From Terribacillus halophilus (GTDB lineage: Bacteria > Bacillota > Bacilli > Bacillales > Amphibacillaceae): a stretch of DNA of 64,000 nt. Below, in pieces: positions 17,288 through 25,840 of this stretch (positions are counted from its first letter, which is position 1; each line of letters starts with the position of its first letter). The notes below the pieces were generated by a model. That model did no database searches. It was not told the origin of the DNA and saw only the letters and a list, made by a program, of their open reading frames with translations. A program made the translations under genes and the position numbers. Location of the stretch: contig NZ_FMZB01000004.1 of assembly GCF_900101385.1 (NCBI RefSeq), positions 226,166 through 290,165 on the forward strand. Direction: 5' to 3'.

Positions 17288-17581
17288 ATGATCATCATCC
17301 ATGCTAGAATGTCAGTGAAACCAGAGAAAAAAGAAGAATTCCTTCAAGAAATTGAAGCCGTCATGGAAGGTAGCCGTGCCGAAGCTGGTAACAACAGCTA
17401 CGATCTGTTCCAGGATCCAAAAGATGCTAATAGCTTTATCATGGTAGAAAACTGGAAAGACATGGAGGCTGTACAAGCACACAATGCGAGCAGCCACTTC
17501 CAAAAATTCAGCGCAGCTGCTAAGGAAATGCTTAGTGCGCCCTTGGCAGCAGATGTTTATCAAGGCGAGAAATTGAACTAA
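17288..17581 (+). CDS. Antibiotic biosynthesis monooxygenase (ABM/YgiN-type) protein
   Basis: A 97-residue dimeric ferredoxin-like alpha-beta barrel protein. IIHARMSVKPEKKEEFLQEIE is the first strand-helix, SYDLFQDPKDANSFIMVENWKD is the core signature, and AHNASSHFQKF supplies the conserved His/Phe. YgiN-type members are quinol monooxygenases. With the nitroreductase and MarR this makes a quinone/electrophile-response operon. It lies 13 nt after the nitroreductase with GGAGAG upstream. Confidence 0.85.
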   Translation: MIIIHARMSVKPEKKEEFLQEIEAVMEGSRAEAGNNSYDLFQDPKDANSFIMVENWKDMEAVQAHNASSHFQKFSAAAKEMLSAPLAADVYQGEKLN

Positions 17582-17587
17582 ACGATT

Positions 17588-17617
17588 GGATGGCCATCAG
17601 GGTCATCCTTTTCTTTT
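17588..17617 (+). terminator. Rho-independent terminator
   Basis: GGATGGCC (17588-17595) pairs with GGTCATCC (17601-17608), including one G-T pair, and is followed by a T-rich run. Confidence 0.7.
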
Positions 17618-17996
17618 ATATATAGCTTTATCGGCAGTTCTTTCGTAATTCGATTGGTTCCGTTTGGGAATGCAGAGAAGCAGTAGGGGAAACAATGACT
17701 AGAAAATCTGCCGCTACTTTTAGTATGAAGGGAAGCGGAATAAAGCCAAGGTGATGCAACTAGGACGGATAATACGGAAGAGGGCTATCCTAGGCATGAT
17801 GAGCTGATGGAAAAATGGAGAGTGGAAATTCGATGATATTAAATTAAAATAAATGTGAAAAAATACCAATAAATGCGTTATAATTTAAATTAGTTGGAAG
17901 TTGTCTAAAAGACCTTGAAGGGACTGAATTATGCGCAGATATCAATGCTTATACCACACCACATAGGAACTTTAATAAAAAATGGAGGGTAAGCGT
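17618..17996. other. Non-coding gap
   Basis: I see no convincing gene in this stretch. A TATAAT at 17879-17884 could be the -10 of the following acetyltransferase gene, but no good -35 is apparent. Base composition becomes more AT-rich from about 17820. Confidence 0.4.
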
Positions 17997-18527
17997 TTGA
18001 TACACAACACCATTAAAACAAGCAGATTAATACTAAGAAAGATGGATAAAAATGATGTAAATGCTTTATTTGCAATCTGGTCAGACCCCAATGTCACAAA
18101 ATATATGAACATTGATGGATTCTCTCAAATCGAACAGGCAGAAGAAATGATATCCATTTTAAGTGACCTATCTGAAAAAGGTGAAGCCATAAGATACACT
18201 ATCTTAGAAGCGAAAACTAACAGTATCATAGGATCATGCGGATTCAATACGCTTGATTTCAAGAATGAGACAGCTGAAGTTGGTTATGATCTGGATAGTG
18301 GATTTTGGAACAAGGGTTATGGAACAGAAGCAGTTCAAGGCTTAGTTGATTATGCATGTCATCAACTGCAATTCAAGAAAATAGAGGCAAAAGTCGATCC
18401 AAATAACATACCATCAATCAAATTGTTGCTAAAACTCGACTTTATCTTAGAAGGTCAATTTTCTAATGACCTTAATCTATATACAAAGTATCTTCTTGAT
18501 GATCAAAGGAAATTTCCTATAAGTTAG
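17997..18527 (+). CDS. GNAT acetyltransferase (RimJ/RimL type)
   Basis: A 176-residue GNAT enzyme of the ribosomal-protein/antibiotic acetyltransferase group. It has the N-terminal motif IKTSRLILRKM, WSDPNVTKYMN, the acetyl-CoA region GYDLDSGFWNKGYGTEAVQGL (motif A) and VDPNNIPSIKLLLKLDF (motif B). TTG 17997 is selected because GGAGGG ends 7 nt upstream; ATG 17982 overlaps that site. The gene is AT-rich and begins the accessory block. The substrate is unknown. Confidence 0.8.
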   Translation: MIHNTIKTSRLILRKMDKNDVNALFAIWSDPNVTKYMNIDGFSQIEQAEEMISILSDLSEKGEAIRYTILEAKTNSIIGSCGFNTLDFKNETAEVGYDLDSGFWNKGYGTEAVQGLVDYACHQLQFKKIEAKVDPNNIPSIKLLLKLDFILEGQFSNDLNLYTKYLLDDQRKFPIS

Positions 18528-18562
18528 CATAACTGCAGAGAAAGTGTAAAGTTGATAATATT

Positions 18563-18620
18563 GAAATCCTCAACAACCTGTTATAAGTAATTGTAACTGG
18601 GAGTTGGGGATTTCATTTTG
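18563..18620 (+). terminator. Long-stem terminator-like inverted repeat
   Basis: GAAATCCTCAAC (18563-18574) and GTTGGGGATTTC (18603-18614) pair over 12 bp with one G-T, further inner pairing (GTTA/TAAC), and ATTTTG follows. It probably ends the acetyltransferase transcript. Confidence 0.55.
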
Positions 18621-18741
18621 GGAATGCATCGATAACATAAGATACTATTACCTGGATTTTTAATAAGCTAAAGTTTGCTAAAAAGCGATGTAGTAGCAGA
18701 AGAGAATAAAAAGGGATAAGAGCACACATTAAAACGTATGC

Positions 18742-19155
18742 TTATTTTCCAAATAGCTCCTCTTCAGTATAAGCATGTGTCCAATGAAAAGGCTGAAGTT
18801 CCCGTAATGGAATATATTTAACTTCATCTGTTTTATGGGTCACGGCTACTTGTACATCACGCCCCCAATAAAGCAATCGTTCCTGACAAATACCGCAAGG
18901 GGTAAGAATTTTGAAAGGGCTATTTTCGTCATCTCTTATTACACAAATTGAATGTGTAACTCTCGTTTGCAGCTTATGGGCTTCCAGTATAGATCCTACT
19001 TCTATACATAGCTCAGTTGCTGCGTTCAACACATCTGGAGCTACACTAGTGATAATATTACCATCACTTGTACGCATGGCAGCTGCACCACCCCAGCCGG
19101 TTGGGTAACGTTTTTTGATTAACTGAATTGCTGATTGATATAGAGTGTCCTTCAT
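18742..19155 (-). CDS. Cytidine deaminase-family protein
   Basis: A zinc-dependent deaminase of 137 residues. The active site reads C50-I-E52 (metal Cys and proton-shuttling Glu, in place of the usual CAE/HAE) and P86-C87-G-I-C90. This C-x-E variant groups with atypical cytidine or blasticidin-S-deaminase-like proteins rather than housekeeping Cdd, so the substrate may be a nucleoside or a nucleoside antibiotic. TAGAAGGAGCG precedes the ATG. It stands alone on the minus strand in the AT-rich block. Confidence 0.75.
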   Translation of the reverse strand: MKDTLYQSAIQLIKKRYPTGWGGAAAMRTSDGNIITSVAPDVLNAATELCIEVGSILEAHKLQTRVTHSICVIRDDENSPFKILTPCGICQERLLYWGRDVQVAVTHKTDEVKYIPLRELQPFHWTHAYTEEELFGK

Positions 19156-19270
19156 AATCGCTCCTTCTAGGAAAAATATTATAGAGTTATCACATAGAGA
19201 ATGAGAAATTTATAAAAATAAGCATTTTTACTGTTGTTTCTGGCATGAGAGAATGGCAGTTTATATTTCA

Positions 19271-20131
19271 TTACATATTTTTTTGTGTATTGATAATGTT
19301 AAATAATTCATCGATTATTTGTTTATAACGTAACTGGGAAGAGGAGGGTAGTATTTGTAATTGGCGAATAGCACCCTCACAAACACCCCATCTTATATAC
19401 GAGCTTTGGGTCTCATCTAAGATAAAAGAAATTATTTCTTTTTCTTCTAGTGAAAGTTCGCCATAATGTACAATCTTGTCAAGTAATTCCCGGATTTTCC
19501 TAATGGCCATTTCTTGATTGTCGGCTGAATGTGGGGATTTATACGGAAAAAGAACTTGATTGGTTCGTTTTGTTATTTCAATGTTATTTTCTAAACGTAG
19601 AATATTGTAATCTAAAATATCAGAACTATTTATATTCAGCTTTATTTGATCGGAATATCTAAATTGATAACCTAATCCTCCAATAAAATGGGTGGATAAA
19701 TCCATTGCACTTTCTTCTATTTCATTCCCATAAACGTCTATTAAACGGCGTGCCAGCCAATTAAGCTCTTTATAATGGCTCTCTGTCATATATTTTTGTA
19801 ACCCTTCATCATTCTCCCCTAAAGAAATATTATATAACTCTGATATCTTCTCGGTCCCATAAATGGAGTGTTTTACTCGAAGTTGAGAATAAAAAAGTTG
19901 CTTGTCATATAGATTCCCTTCTAGTAGCAACATATTTTGCTGTTCTTCAACTTTTTCATCAACTTTTCGAATAATATAGAGAATTAATTGTGATTTTGTA
20001 GAAAAATAATTATAAAATGTGCCTTTGGAAACTTTGGCCTGTTCCAAGATATCCTGGATTGAAGTGTCGTGATAGCCTTTTGTTCGAAATAATTGTTTTG
20101 CTACTTCAATGATTTTTTCTTTTTTACTCAT
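19271..20131 (-). CDS. TetR/AcrR-family regulator
   Basis: A 286-residue regulator. The N-terminal helix-turn-helix contains TSIQDILEQAKVSKGTFYNYFSTK, followed by a long helical ligand domain. GAGGAG precedes the ATG by 11 nt. The promoter region carries TGTACTCAAGTTTA (minus strand), closely matched by TGTACTTGAGTTTA in the promoter of the DHA2 pump at 24.1 kb. The protein therefore probably controls itself and the pump although four genes separate them. The inducer is unknown, likely a drug-like compound. Confidence 0.85.
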   Translation of the reverse strand: MSKKEKIIEVAKQLFRTKGYHDTSIQDILEQAKVSKGTFYNYFSTKSQLILYIIRKVDEKVEEQQNMLLLEGNLYDKQLFYSQLRVKHSIYGTEKISELYNISLGENDEGLQKYMTESHYKELNWLARRLIDVYGNEIEESAMDLSTHFIGGLGYQFRYSDQIKLNINSSDILDYNILRLENNIEITKRTNQVLFPYKSPHSADNQEMAIRKIRELLDKIVHYGELSLEEKEIISFILDETQSSYIRWGVCEGAIRQLQILPSSSQLRYKQIIDELFNIINTQKNM

Positions 20132-20141
20132 ACGTTGTTAA

Positions 20142-20250
20142 CTCCTCAAATTAATATTGACATCTTTATAATACCAAATTATCATAAAAATAAACTTGAG
20201 TACAGAAAAATATACCGGAGTTTATTTATGTGAGAGGAAATTGAATAATA
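20142..20250 (-). repeat. tetR promoter region, inverted diverged copy of the pump promoter
   Basis: Read on the minus strand, this region aligns over about 100 nt with 24080-24182 on the plus strand. Shared blocks in order are TCTCACA, AAACT, GTATATT, TGTACT..AGTTTA, ATTATAAAGATGTCAATA and TTTGAG. See the finding on duplicated promoter regions. Confidence 0.6.
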
Positions 20251-20325
20251 TAAAAAATACAACAGAAGAGCTCTTACATTTTTACAAAAATTTCCTGTAT
20301 GTAATTTTAACAATGAGGTGATGAA

Positions 20326-20787
20326 ATGAGTGTTATTATTGAATCATTTACAAAAACTACCAAATATCACTATGAATTGCTATTAGATGCTGACCCATCC
20401 AGGGAGTTAGTCGATTCCTATTTACCTAAAAGTCATTGTATCGAAGCTAAAGTAGGACCAAAACTTATCGGAGTTATCATTCTTATGCCGACAAGACCTG
20501 AAACATTAGAGATAGTTAACATTGCAGTTAAAGAAGATTTTCGAGGAGAAGGGATTGGGAGAATATTAATTGAATATGCTCTTGAATATGCTAGGGAAAA
20601 TAAGATGAAGACGGTTGAAATCGGGACTGGCAGTACAAGCGTTGGAGCACTTTACTTATATCAGAAATGTGGTTTTAGAATGACTCATATAGATAGAGAT
20701 TTTTTCACACGTCATTATGATGAAAAAATAATCGAAAATAAAATTGAGCTAAGAGATATGGTGAGGATGTCACAAGATTTGCGTTAA
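20326..20787 (+). CDS. GNAT acetyltransferase (YvbK-like)
   Basis: A 153-residue N-acetyltransferase. Motif A reads NIAVKEDFRGEGIGRILIEYAL (R-G-x-G-I-G, acetyl-CoA pyrophosphate loop) and motif B is LYLYQKCGFRMTHIDRDFF. It resembles B. subtilis YvbK, which is related to aminoglycoside/arylalkylamine acetyltransferases. GAGGTGATG gives a ribosome site before the ATG. It is a single gene, convergent with the hydrolase operon and ended by a shared terminator. Confidence 0.8.
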   Translation: MSVIIESFTKTTKYHYELLLDADPSRELVDSYLPKSHCIEAKVGPKLIGVIILMPTRPETLEIVNIAVKEDFRGEGIGRILIEYALEYARENKMKTVEIGTGSTSVGALYLYQKCGFRMTHIDRDFFTRHYDEKIIENKIELRDMVRMSQDLR

Positions 20788-20795
20788 TTTTACTG

Positions 20796-20825
20796 AAAGC
20801 CCTCATTCCTATCAATGAGGGCTTT
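20796..20825. terminator. Bidirectional terminator
   Basis: AAAGCCCTCATT (20796-20807) / AATGAGGGCTTT (20814-20825), a perfect 12-bp stem with a 6-nt loop. A and T tracts on both sides serve the convergent genes. Confidence 0.85.
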
Positions 20826-20836
20826 TATCTTTCATC

Positions 20837-21718
20837 TTATTTATTTAAAAAGGATAAGACTCGTTTATTTATCTGTTCGGGTTTCTCCATAGACATAAGA
20901 TGCCCTACTCCTTTTAATATTTCTACCGTAATATGAGGAGAGGAGTTCTTTGCACGACGAAAAGCTTCCTCAGGATCATACATTACTTCCTTATCCCCTA
21001 ATAACAGAAGAAGTTGAGTTTGAATTTGGCTTAACTCTTCATCCTTAAATACATAGGGAAAACCTTGTTCCTTTTGAGTTTCCTGTGGAGGAGAAGAAGG
21101 TGTCTTCCATAACATTCCATCTATCAATTGTTGCACTATAAGAGGGTCGACTAAATAACGGTTATCAAAAACCCATTCGAGAAAGCTTTTAACCCCTTCT
21201 TTGTTACTAACTAGCCCGATAGCATACGAGTAGAACACAGGACTGAAAGGAATGAAAGTAGCAGCTGGGCTCATGATGACAGCTTTATTCACTTTTTCAG
21301 GGTAATAGGAAAGAAAGTTAACCGTATGTAAGGCTCCGTAGGATAATCCTACAATAGCTGCATTATTAATTTGTAATTGATCTAGCACTTCGTTTAACCA
21401 ATTGGCATAACTTAATCGATTTGTGAAATTTTTTTCTGAAATGCTTCTATTCTTGTCTCCTAAGATATCAATACAAATGACTCGATAGTGTTTACTCCAT
21501 TCTGCTACATTCGGATACCACATTGTCGAACTCATTTTTGCTCCATGCAAAAGGATTAGAGGTGGAGATAACTTATCTCCACTCTCAATGATATATGTCT
21601 TTCCAAAAGAGGTTTCTAGAAAGTAAGAGGAAAATTCTGTCGGCCACAGCGATTGTAAGACCTTATCATATGATTGAAAATAGATGCTTTTTTGATCAAC
21701 TAACTTTGAATGATTCAT
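20837..21718 (-). CDS. Alpha/beta hydrolase
   Basis: A 293-residue alpha/beta-hydrolase. ILLHGAKMSSTMW forms the oxyanion region, GLSYGALHT is the nucleophile elbow with the catalytic Ser, and GDKEVMYDPEEA and GVGHLMSMEKPEQ supply the acid and His. GGAGGG lies 7 nt before the ATG at 21718; an upstream in-frame ATG (21769) has no site. It is the last of three minus-strand genes (pump, phosphatase, hydrolase), suggesting a joint role in handling a xenobiotic. The substrate is unknown. Confidence 0.85.
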   Translation of the reverse strand: MNHSKLVDQKSIYFQSYDKVLQSLWPTEFSSYFLETSFGKTYIIESGDKLSPPLILLHGAKMSSTMWYPNVAEWSKHYRVICIDILGDKNRSISEKNFTNRLSYANWLNEVLDQLQINNAAIVGLSYGALHTVNFLSYYPEKVNKAVIMSPAATFIPFSPVFYSYAIGLVSNKEGVKSFLEWVFDNRYLVDPLIVQQLIDGMLWKTPSSPPQETQKEQGFPYVFKDEELSQIQTQLLLLLGDKEVMYDPEEAFRRAKNSSPHITVEILKGVGHLMSMEKPEQINKRVLSFLNK

Positions 21719-21796
21719 TTGAATCCCTCCATATAAGTGTTTTGTGTACTTGTAGAAAAAATCCTTCATCCGGATTACAATATTCCTTCTTAATTC

Positions 21797-22576
21797 TTAT
21801 TCAGTTAATAATTGCTTTAATTTTATGAGATTGTCTTCTGGTATCTTACATGCTGATTTAAGATAACGATCTATATCTCCATACTGATTTAGAATTTTGT
21901 TACAAGCTTCTTCTAAATACTCTCGCCTAACTTCTAAAATAGGTTTTATCGATTCCGGTGATATACGAAACAAGCTCATCCATTGAATATATCTCTCCTT
22001 CTTTTTCATGGGAACAGCAATTAGTTGATTAGAAAAGAGATAGTCGTCCATTACTGTCTCATAAGGAACTCCTGCGAACAATTGGATAATGGCTGTTATA
22101 AAGCCAGTACGGTCCTTTCCTCCTGTACAGTGAATGAGGGCAGGCAAGTTTCTTTGTTCTGAAAGAAACGTGATAATCTGGTTTATTTCCTTGTATGTTT
22201 CACTAGCCATGTGCTTATACATATCTTTCATTATGTCTTCAAAGTTAATTGTATTGGACTTCGTAACTAGAAATTTAAAAAATTCAAAGCGTGTAAATGC
22301 TCTGCTTTTATCATGAATAGATACATTTAAGATTTTCACGTTACTATTTATACGGCTGATTTTAGACTTCTGTTCAGTAAATGTTCTTAAATCACAAATG
22401 GATTTTATATTTAGCCGATGGAATTTCTCTATATCATTTGCAGATAATTGTGATAATTCTTCTGATCGAAATAATAAACCAGTTCTCATCATACGCCCGT
22501 CTTTGGTTTGAAGTCCTCCGATATCTCTGAAATTATACAACTTATCGAATTGATATATGTATTTTCTCTCTTTCAT
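21797..22576 (-). CDS. Tyrosine-protein phosphatase (Y_phosphatase3 type)
   Basis: A 259-residue phosphatase with the signature HCTGGKDRTGF (P-loop C-x5-R, Cys nucleophile) and the N-terminal family motif NFRDIGGLQTKDGR followed by RTGLLFRSEELSQL. Such enzymes act on phosphotyrosine, phosphoinositide or nucleotide phosphates. Related proteins in Bacillales occasionally accompany resistance genes. It is encoded between the pump and the hydrolase in the same direction, with short gaps. The physiological substrate is unknown. Confidence 0.85.
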   Translation of the reverse strand: MKERKYIYQFDKLYNFRDIGGLQTKDGRMMRTGLLFRSEELSQLSANDIEKFHRLNIKSICDLRTFTEQKSKISRINSNVKILNVSIHDKSRAFTRFEFFKFLVTKSNTINFEDIMKDMYKHMASETYKEINQIITFLSEQRNLPALIHCTGGKDRTGFITAIIQLFAGVPYETVMDDYLFSNQLIAVPMKKKERYIQWMSLFRISPESIKPILEVRREYLEEACNKILNQYGDIDRYLKSACKIPEDNLIKLKQLLTE

Positions 22577-22637
22577 GTTAATTCTCCATTATTTTTTTAG
22601 TTAAAGAAATTTCTTATTATTAAGAAAAAAGATTAAG

Positions 22638-24077
22638 TTATTTATTCAACTCTTTTATATTTATTGGGGATTTTATAAAAAGGCACAATATAAACGCAAT
22701 GGATATTAGAATGAAAGCTGACATAAAGGCATTATTAAGTCCCTTCAACATTGGAAGTAATGGAGAGCCTTCATAGTTATTCGAATATGCGGTTATAGTA
22801 GCAGACATAACACCTACCATTACTGCGGATCCAAGCGAAGCAAACACTTGCCGAATAGTATTATTAATTGCTGAACCGTGACTTATTAAATCATTTGACA
22901 ATGCATTTATTCCCGCGGTGGCTAACGGCATCATTACAAATCCCATTCCTAACATCCTTATTGAATAAAGGCAAACAATCCACCAAGTAGCTGTATCCTT
23001 CGTGAGGAATAAGAAAGGAAAAGTTGCGGCAGCTAGAATAAACATGCCAATCATTGATATTTTTCTAACTCCATACATATCAAATAACTTTCCGGAAATG
23101 GGTGAAATGATACCTAAAACAATCGCACCGGGAAGTAATATCAGACCTGATTGAAGGGCTGAAAAATCCTTTATGGATTGTGTATAAATCGGTAAGAGAA
23201 TTTCTGATCCAATCATTGTCATAAAAATAATAGCGACAATAATTGTAGACAATGTAAAAGTTCTACTTTTAAATACTCGTAACTCCAAAAATGGCTGGGA
23301 TAATTTAAATTGCCGACGGGAAAATAATATTATGATTACAATGCCTGTTACACAAGAAAAACAAGTAATCTTATTTTGCCATCCTATATTTCCTGCCACA
23401 CTTATCCCGTAGAGAAGAGAACCTAAACCGAAGCTACTGAGCAAAATAGAAAAGAAATCAATCTTCGGTTTAGTCAAATTAATGATGTTTCTCATATAAA
23501 AGAATGCTAGTAGCATATTAACCACAACGATTGGAAGAATTATATAAAATAAATATCGCCAATTAAAATAATCAACAATCCAACCTGATACAGTAGGAGC
23601 AATTGCAGGAGAAAATGCAATAACAACTCCTACTAATCCCATTGCTTCCCCTCTCCGTTCAACTGGGTAAACTAAAAACATTAGTGTCTGCATTAATGGA
23701 ATGATTAACCCTGAACCGATAGCCTGAATGATACGACCTAAGAGTAGTGTGTTATAGGTCGTGCTTAGGGCACAAATTACAGTACCTATTGCAAAGCTGA
23801 CCATTGCTGCAAAAAATAACTTTCGATTACTTATGGTATTCAATAAAAAAGCTGAAGTAGGGATCATTATGCCGCTGATTAACATAAAGGCAGTGATGAG
23901 CCATTGAGCATTAATTGCACTGATGTCTAAATCAAGCATTATTTTTGGTAATGCTGTGACCAATAACGTTTGATTAATAATGGTTAAAAAAGTTCCAACC
24001 ATTAAAACAAGTACAAATCCAGCTCGTTTGAAATGATTTCCATTTATATCGACTGGTTGCGTTTGTGTTTTTTCCAC
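22638..24077 (-). CDS. DHA2-family drug efflux transporter (EmrB/QacA type)
   Basis: A 479-residue, 14-helix major facilitator. Features are MVGTFLTIINQTLLVTALPKI (helix 1 with the antiporter-family motif D1-like TLLVTALP), QWLITAFML, RIIQAIGSG (motif B region) and VVIAFSPAIAPTVSGWIVDYFNWRYLF (motif C). It exports drugs or lipophilic cations by proton exchange. GTG 24077 is chosen with AAGGAAGG upstream; the frame extends to 24140 without a site and would cross the promoter. It is likely repressed by the TetR protein, whose operator-like sequence lies between its -35 and -10. Confidence 0.87.
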   Translation of the reverse strand: MEKTQTQPVDINGNHFKRAGFVLVLMVGTFLTIINQTLLVTALPKIMLDLDISAINAQWLITAFMLISGIMIPTSAFLLNTISNRKLFFAAMVSFAIGTVICALSTTYNTLLLGRIIQAIGSGLIIPLMQTLMFLVYPVERRGEAMGLVGVVIAFSPAIAPTVSGWIVDYFNWRYLFYIILPIVVVNMLLAFFYMRNIINLTKPKIDFFSILLSSFGLGSLLYGISVAGNIGWQNKITCFSCVTGIVIIILFSRRQFKLSQPFLELRVFKSRTFTLSTIIVAIIFMTMIGSEILLPIYTQSIKDFSALQSGLILLPGAIVLGIISPISGKLFDMYGVRKISMIGMFILAAATFPFLFLTKDTATWWIVCLYSIRMLGMGFVMMPLATAGINALSNDLISHGSAINNTIRQVFASLGSAVMVGVMSATITAYSNNYEGSPLLPMLKGLNNAFMSAFILISIAFILCLFIKSPINIKELNK

Positions 24078-24079
24078 GA

Positions 24080-24182
24080 TTTTACCTTCCTTTCTCACAA
24101 ATGAACTTGTGTATATTATTGTGTACTTGAGTTTAGTCAATGGTAATATGGCATTATAAAGATGTCAATAACATTTTGAGAT
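24080..24182 (+). repeat. Pump promoter region, inverted diverged copy of the tetR promoter
   Basis: This is the counterpart of 20142-20250, in opposite orientation. It still contains, pointing right, the elements that precede tetR (ATTATAAAGATGTCAATA then TTTGAG) but no tetR gene follows. Confidence 0.6.
24113..24140 (-). promoter_or_regulatory. Promoter of the efflux pump with internal operator
   Basis: On the minus strand there is TTGACT (24140-24135), a 16-nt spacer and TAATAT (24118-24113). The spacer contains the sequence shared with the tetR promoter, positioned for repression. Confidence 0.6.
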
Positions 24183-24751
24183 AACACTTCTTCAAAAGGA
24201 CGAATAATCGTATGGCAAGTCATTTTATTTTGTTAACTGAATACTGGAAAAAATTGACGTGGATGATGAAGTTACGTTGATTATTTCAGGTTCAGATGAA
24301 CAGTATGCACTAGTTGAAATGGAAAAATATCTATTGGAAAAGGGCTGCTTTCTTCTGCCTTTTAAAGAATAGATCTAGCAATTTATTGAACGAAAGGGAA
24401 ACATTAGAGTTTGAGGAACATGTAATAAATGAGGAATCGTCATGTTGGGAGCGTGATTTTGGATAGAGGGCTTAAGCCAAGAGGGTATGTTAATCTCCTT
24501 TTCGATCAAGGATTCTCTTTGCGTGCAAGATTAAATGTTACCAACTCAAAAAGTGGCTATCGATTAAAATAGATACGTCCTATCTTCTTCGATTGTCTTA
24601 TAGAGAAACTTCACGAGAGTAGGATACATAACAAGGAAAGATAATCAGACTATTATTGATATCTTAAAATAGGTTTGGTAACCTTATTTAAATTTGATAA
24701 ATAAAGAACATGATCTGGATTTTTAAGTAGGAAAGGGAATTTAGATATAAG
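24183..24751 (+). other. Gene-poor region with coding remnants
   Basis: No intact gene of usual size is visible. From about 24244 to 24372 one frame reads as plausible protein (EKIDVDDEVTLIISGSDEQ onward) but lacks a start. From 24459 to 24572 a TTG-initiated 37-codon ORF behind GGGAG reads LDRGLKPRGYVNLLFDQG. I recognise neither. They look like decayed accessory genes. Confidence 0.35.
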
Positions 24752-25219
24752 ATGAAAGTGAACATTAAAGTCATTGACAAACTCAGAGAAGAATCCTGTA
24801 CTTTCTGCATTCACAAAGTAACATCCTTTGTTGCGGATGTAATCTCAACGCTTGAGAATAAGCCTGATAACTACCTCATAGCAACATCTACTCAAAAAAA
24901 TGAACAAGAGAGAGTATCTTATTCGGTTATTATTTATTTGGAGTATCTTGAAAGAAATATATTTATTTATACAAAGAAAAATGTCTTTGAAACCAAAGGA
25001 CCTTTATATAAATTAGAACAAAATCTTCCTGATTATTTTATTAGAATTTCCAAGTCCCTAATCATAAATATCCATTTCTTAAATAAATTCTCCGTTAAAG
25101 CAAATGGAAATTTAGAAGCATTACTTTCAAACGAAGAGAAGGTAGTAGTTTCAAGAAAGTATGTTCCTTCTTTAAAAAAGGCACTATCTGATTATACTAA
25201 ACCTCCACTTATGTATTAA
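24752..25219 (+). CDS. LytTR DNA-binding domain protein
   Basis: A 155-residue transcription factor consisting mainly of a C-terminal LytTR domain (residues about 55-150). This reads YLERNIFIYTKKNVFETKGPLYKLEQNLP, FIRISKSLIINIHFLNKF and EKVVVSRKYVPSLKKAL, as in AgrA/LytR-type binding domains. No receiver domain is present. Stand-alone LytTR proteins are usually encoded with DUF3021 membrane partners, as here (25841-26224), which are thought to inhibit them. AGATATAAG gives only a weak ribosome site. It is AT-rich like its neighbours. Confidence 0.8.
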   Translation: MKVNIKVIDKLREESCTFCIHKVTSFVADVISTLENKPDNYLIATSTQKNEQERVSYSVIIYLEYLERNIFIYTKKNVFETKGPLYKLEQNLPDYFIRISKSLIINIHFLNKFSVKANGNLEALLSNEEKVVVSRKYVPSLKKALSDYTKPPLMY

Positions 25220-25299
25220 TTTATACCATTTGTGTTTAATAGTATTTCTTTGTATGTCCTTTCATGTAAAAATTAATGGAATTCAAAGGAGGACATACA

Positions 25300-25818
25300 A
25301 TGTATACGTTGACAAAAGAAGTGTTTTTAAGAACGCCCATTTGGGTATGGATTTTATTATTTATTTTAATAAAAAGAGGAATTGCTATTTCCCAAGAAAG
25401 ACCGGTTCATTTCACTAAGATGTTTCTTGTTCCCGGTATTTTTATGATATGGGGGTTAGACAAGATAATAACTGACTTTCCTCACATAATAGATTGTATG
25501 ACAAGTTATGTCATATTCATTCTTATTGGAGGATTAATTGGATATTCGTTATATAAAAGATACCAAATGTTTTTCATGAAAGATGGCATTATGTTTAGAA
25601 CGAAGTGTTATCTTCCCTTAATTGTTATACTAATTAATTTTGCTGTTAAATATTTATTAAATGTGTTCCTGGAAATTTCGCCAACTTCCATAAACGATAT
25701 AATTTTCAACATCGTTTATTCATCTATAAACGGATTATCTGTCGGTCTGTTTTTTGGAGGAATCCTTTATACTTATCAGATACAATCAAAGTTAGATCGT
25801 TCCATATTAGAATCATAA
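25300..25818 (+). CDS. Multi-pass membrane protein (DUF6622-like)
   Basis: A 172-residue membrane protein with four to five predicted helices. The start MYTLTKEVFLRTPIWVWILLFILIKRGI resembles the DUF6622 pattern (hydrophobic helix after TPxWVW). AAAGGAGG lies 7 nt before ATG 25300; an upstream in-frame ATG (25276) lacks one. It sits between the LytTR protein and the DUF3021 protein and is likely co-transcribed with them. The function is unknown, perhaps part of the membrane signal input. Confidence 0.65.
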   Translation: MYTLTKEVFLRTPIWVWILLFILIKRGIAISQERPVHFTKMFLVPGIFMIWGLDKIITDFPHIIDCMTSYVIFILIGGLIGYSLYKRYQMFFMKDGIMFRTKCYLPLIVILINFAVKYLLNVFLEISPTSINDIIFNIVYSSINGLSVGLFFGGILYTYQIQSKLDRSILES

Positions 25819-25840
25819 AATTGAAAAGGATGAGACTTTA

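Noticed and set aside
17640..17820. Possible remnant gene (VOC-like KDDPDGHPI on the minus strand)
   Set aside because: The short match is produced by the terminator stem; nothing else in the frame supports a gene.
24077..24140. Longer N-terminus for the DHA2 pump
   Set aside because: The extension overlaps the predicted promoter and operator and lacks a ribosome site.
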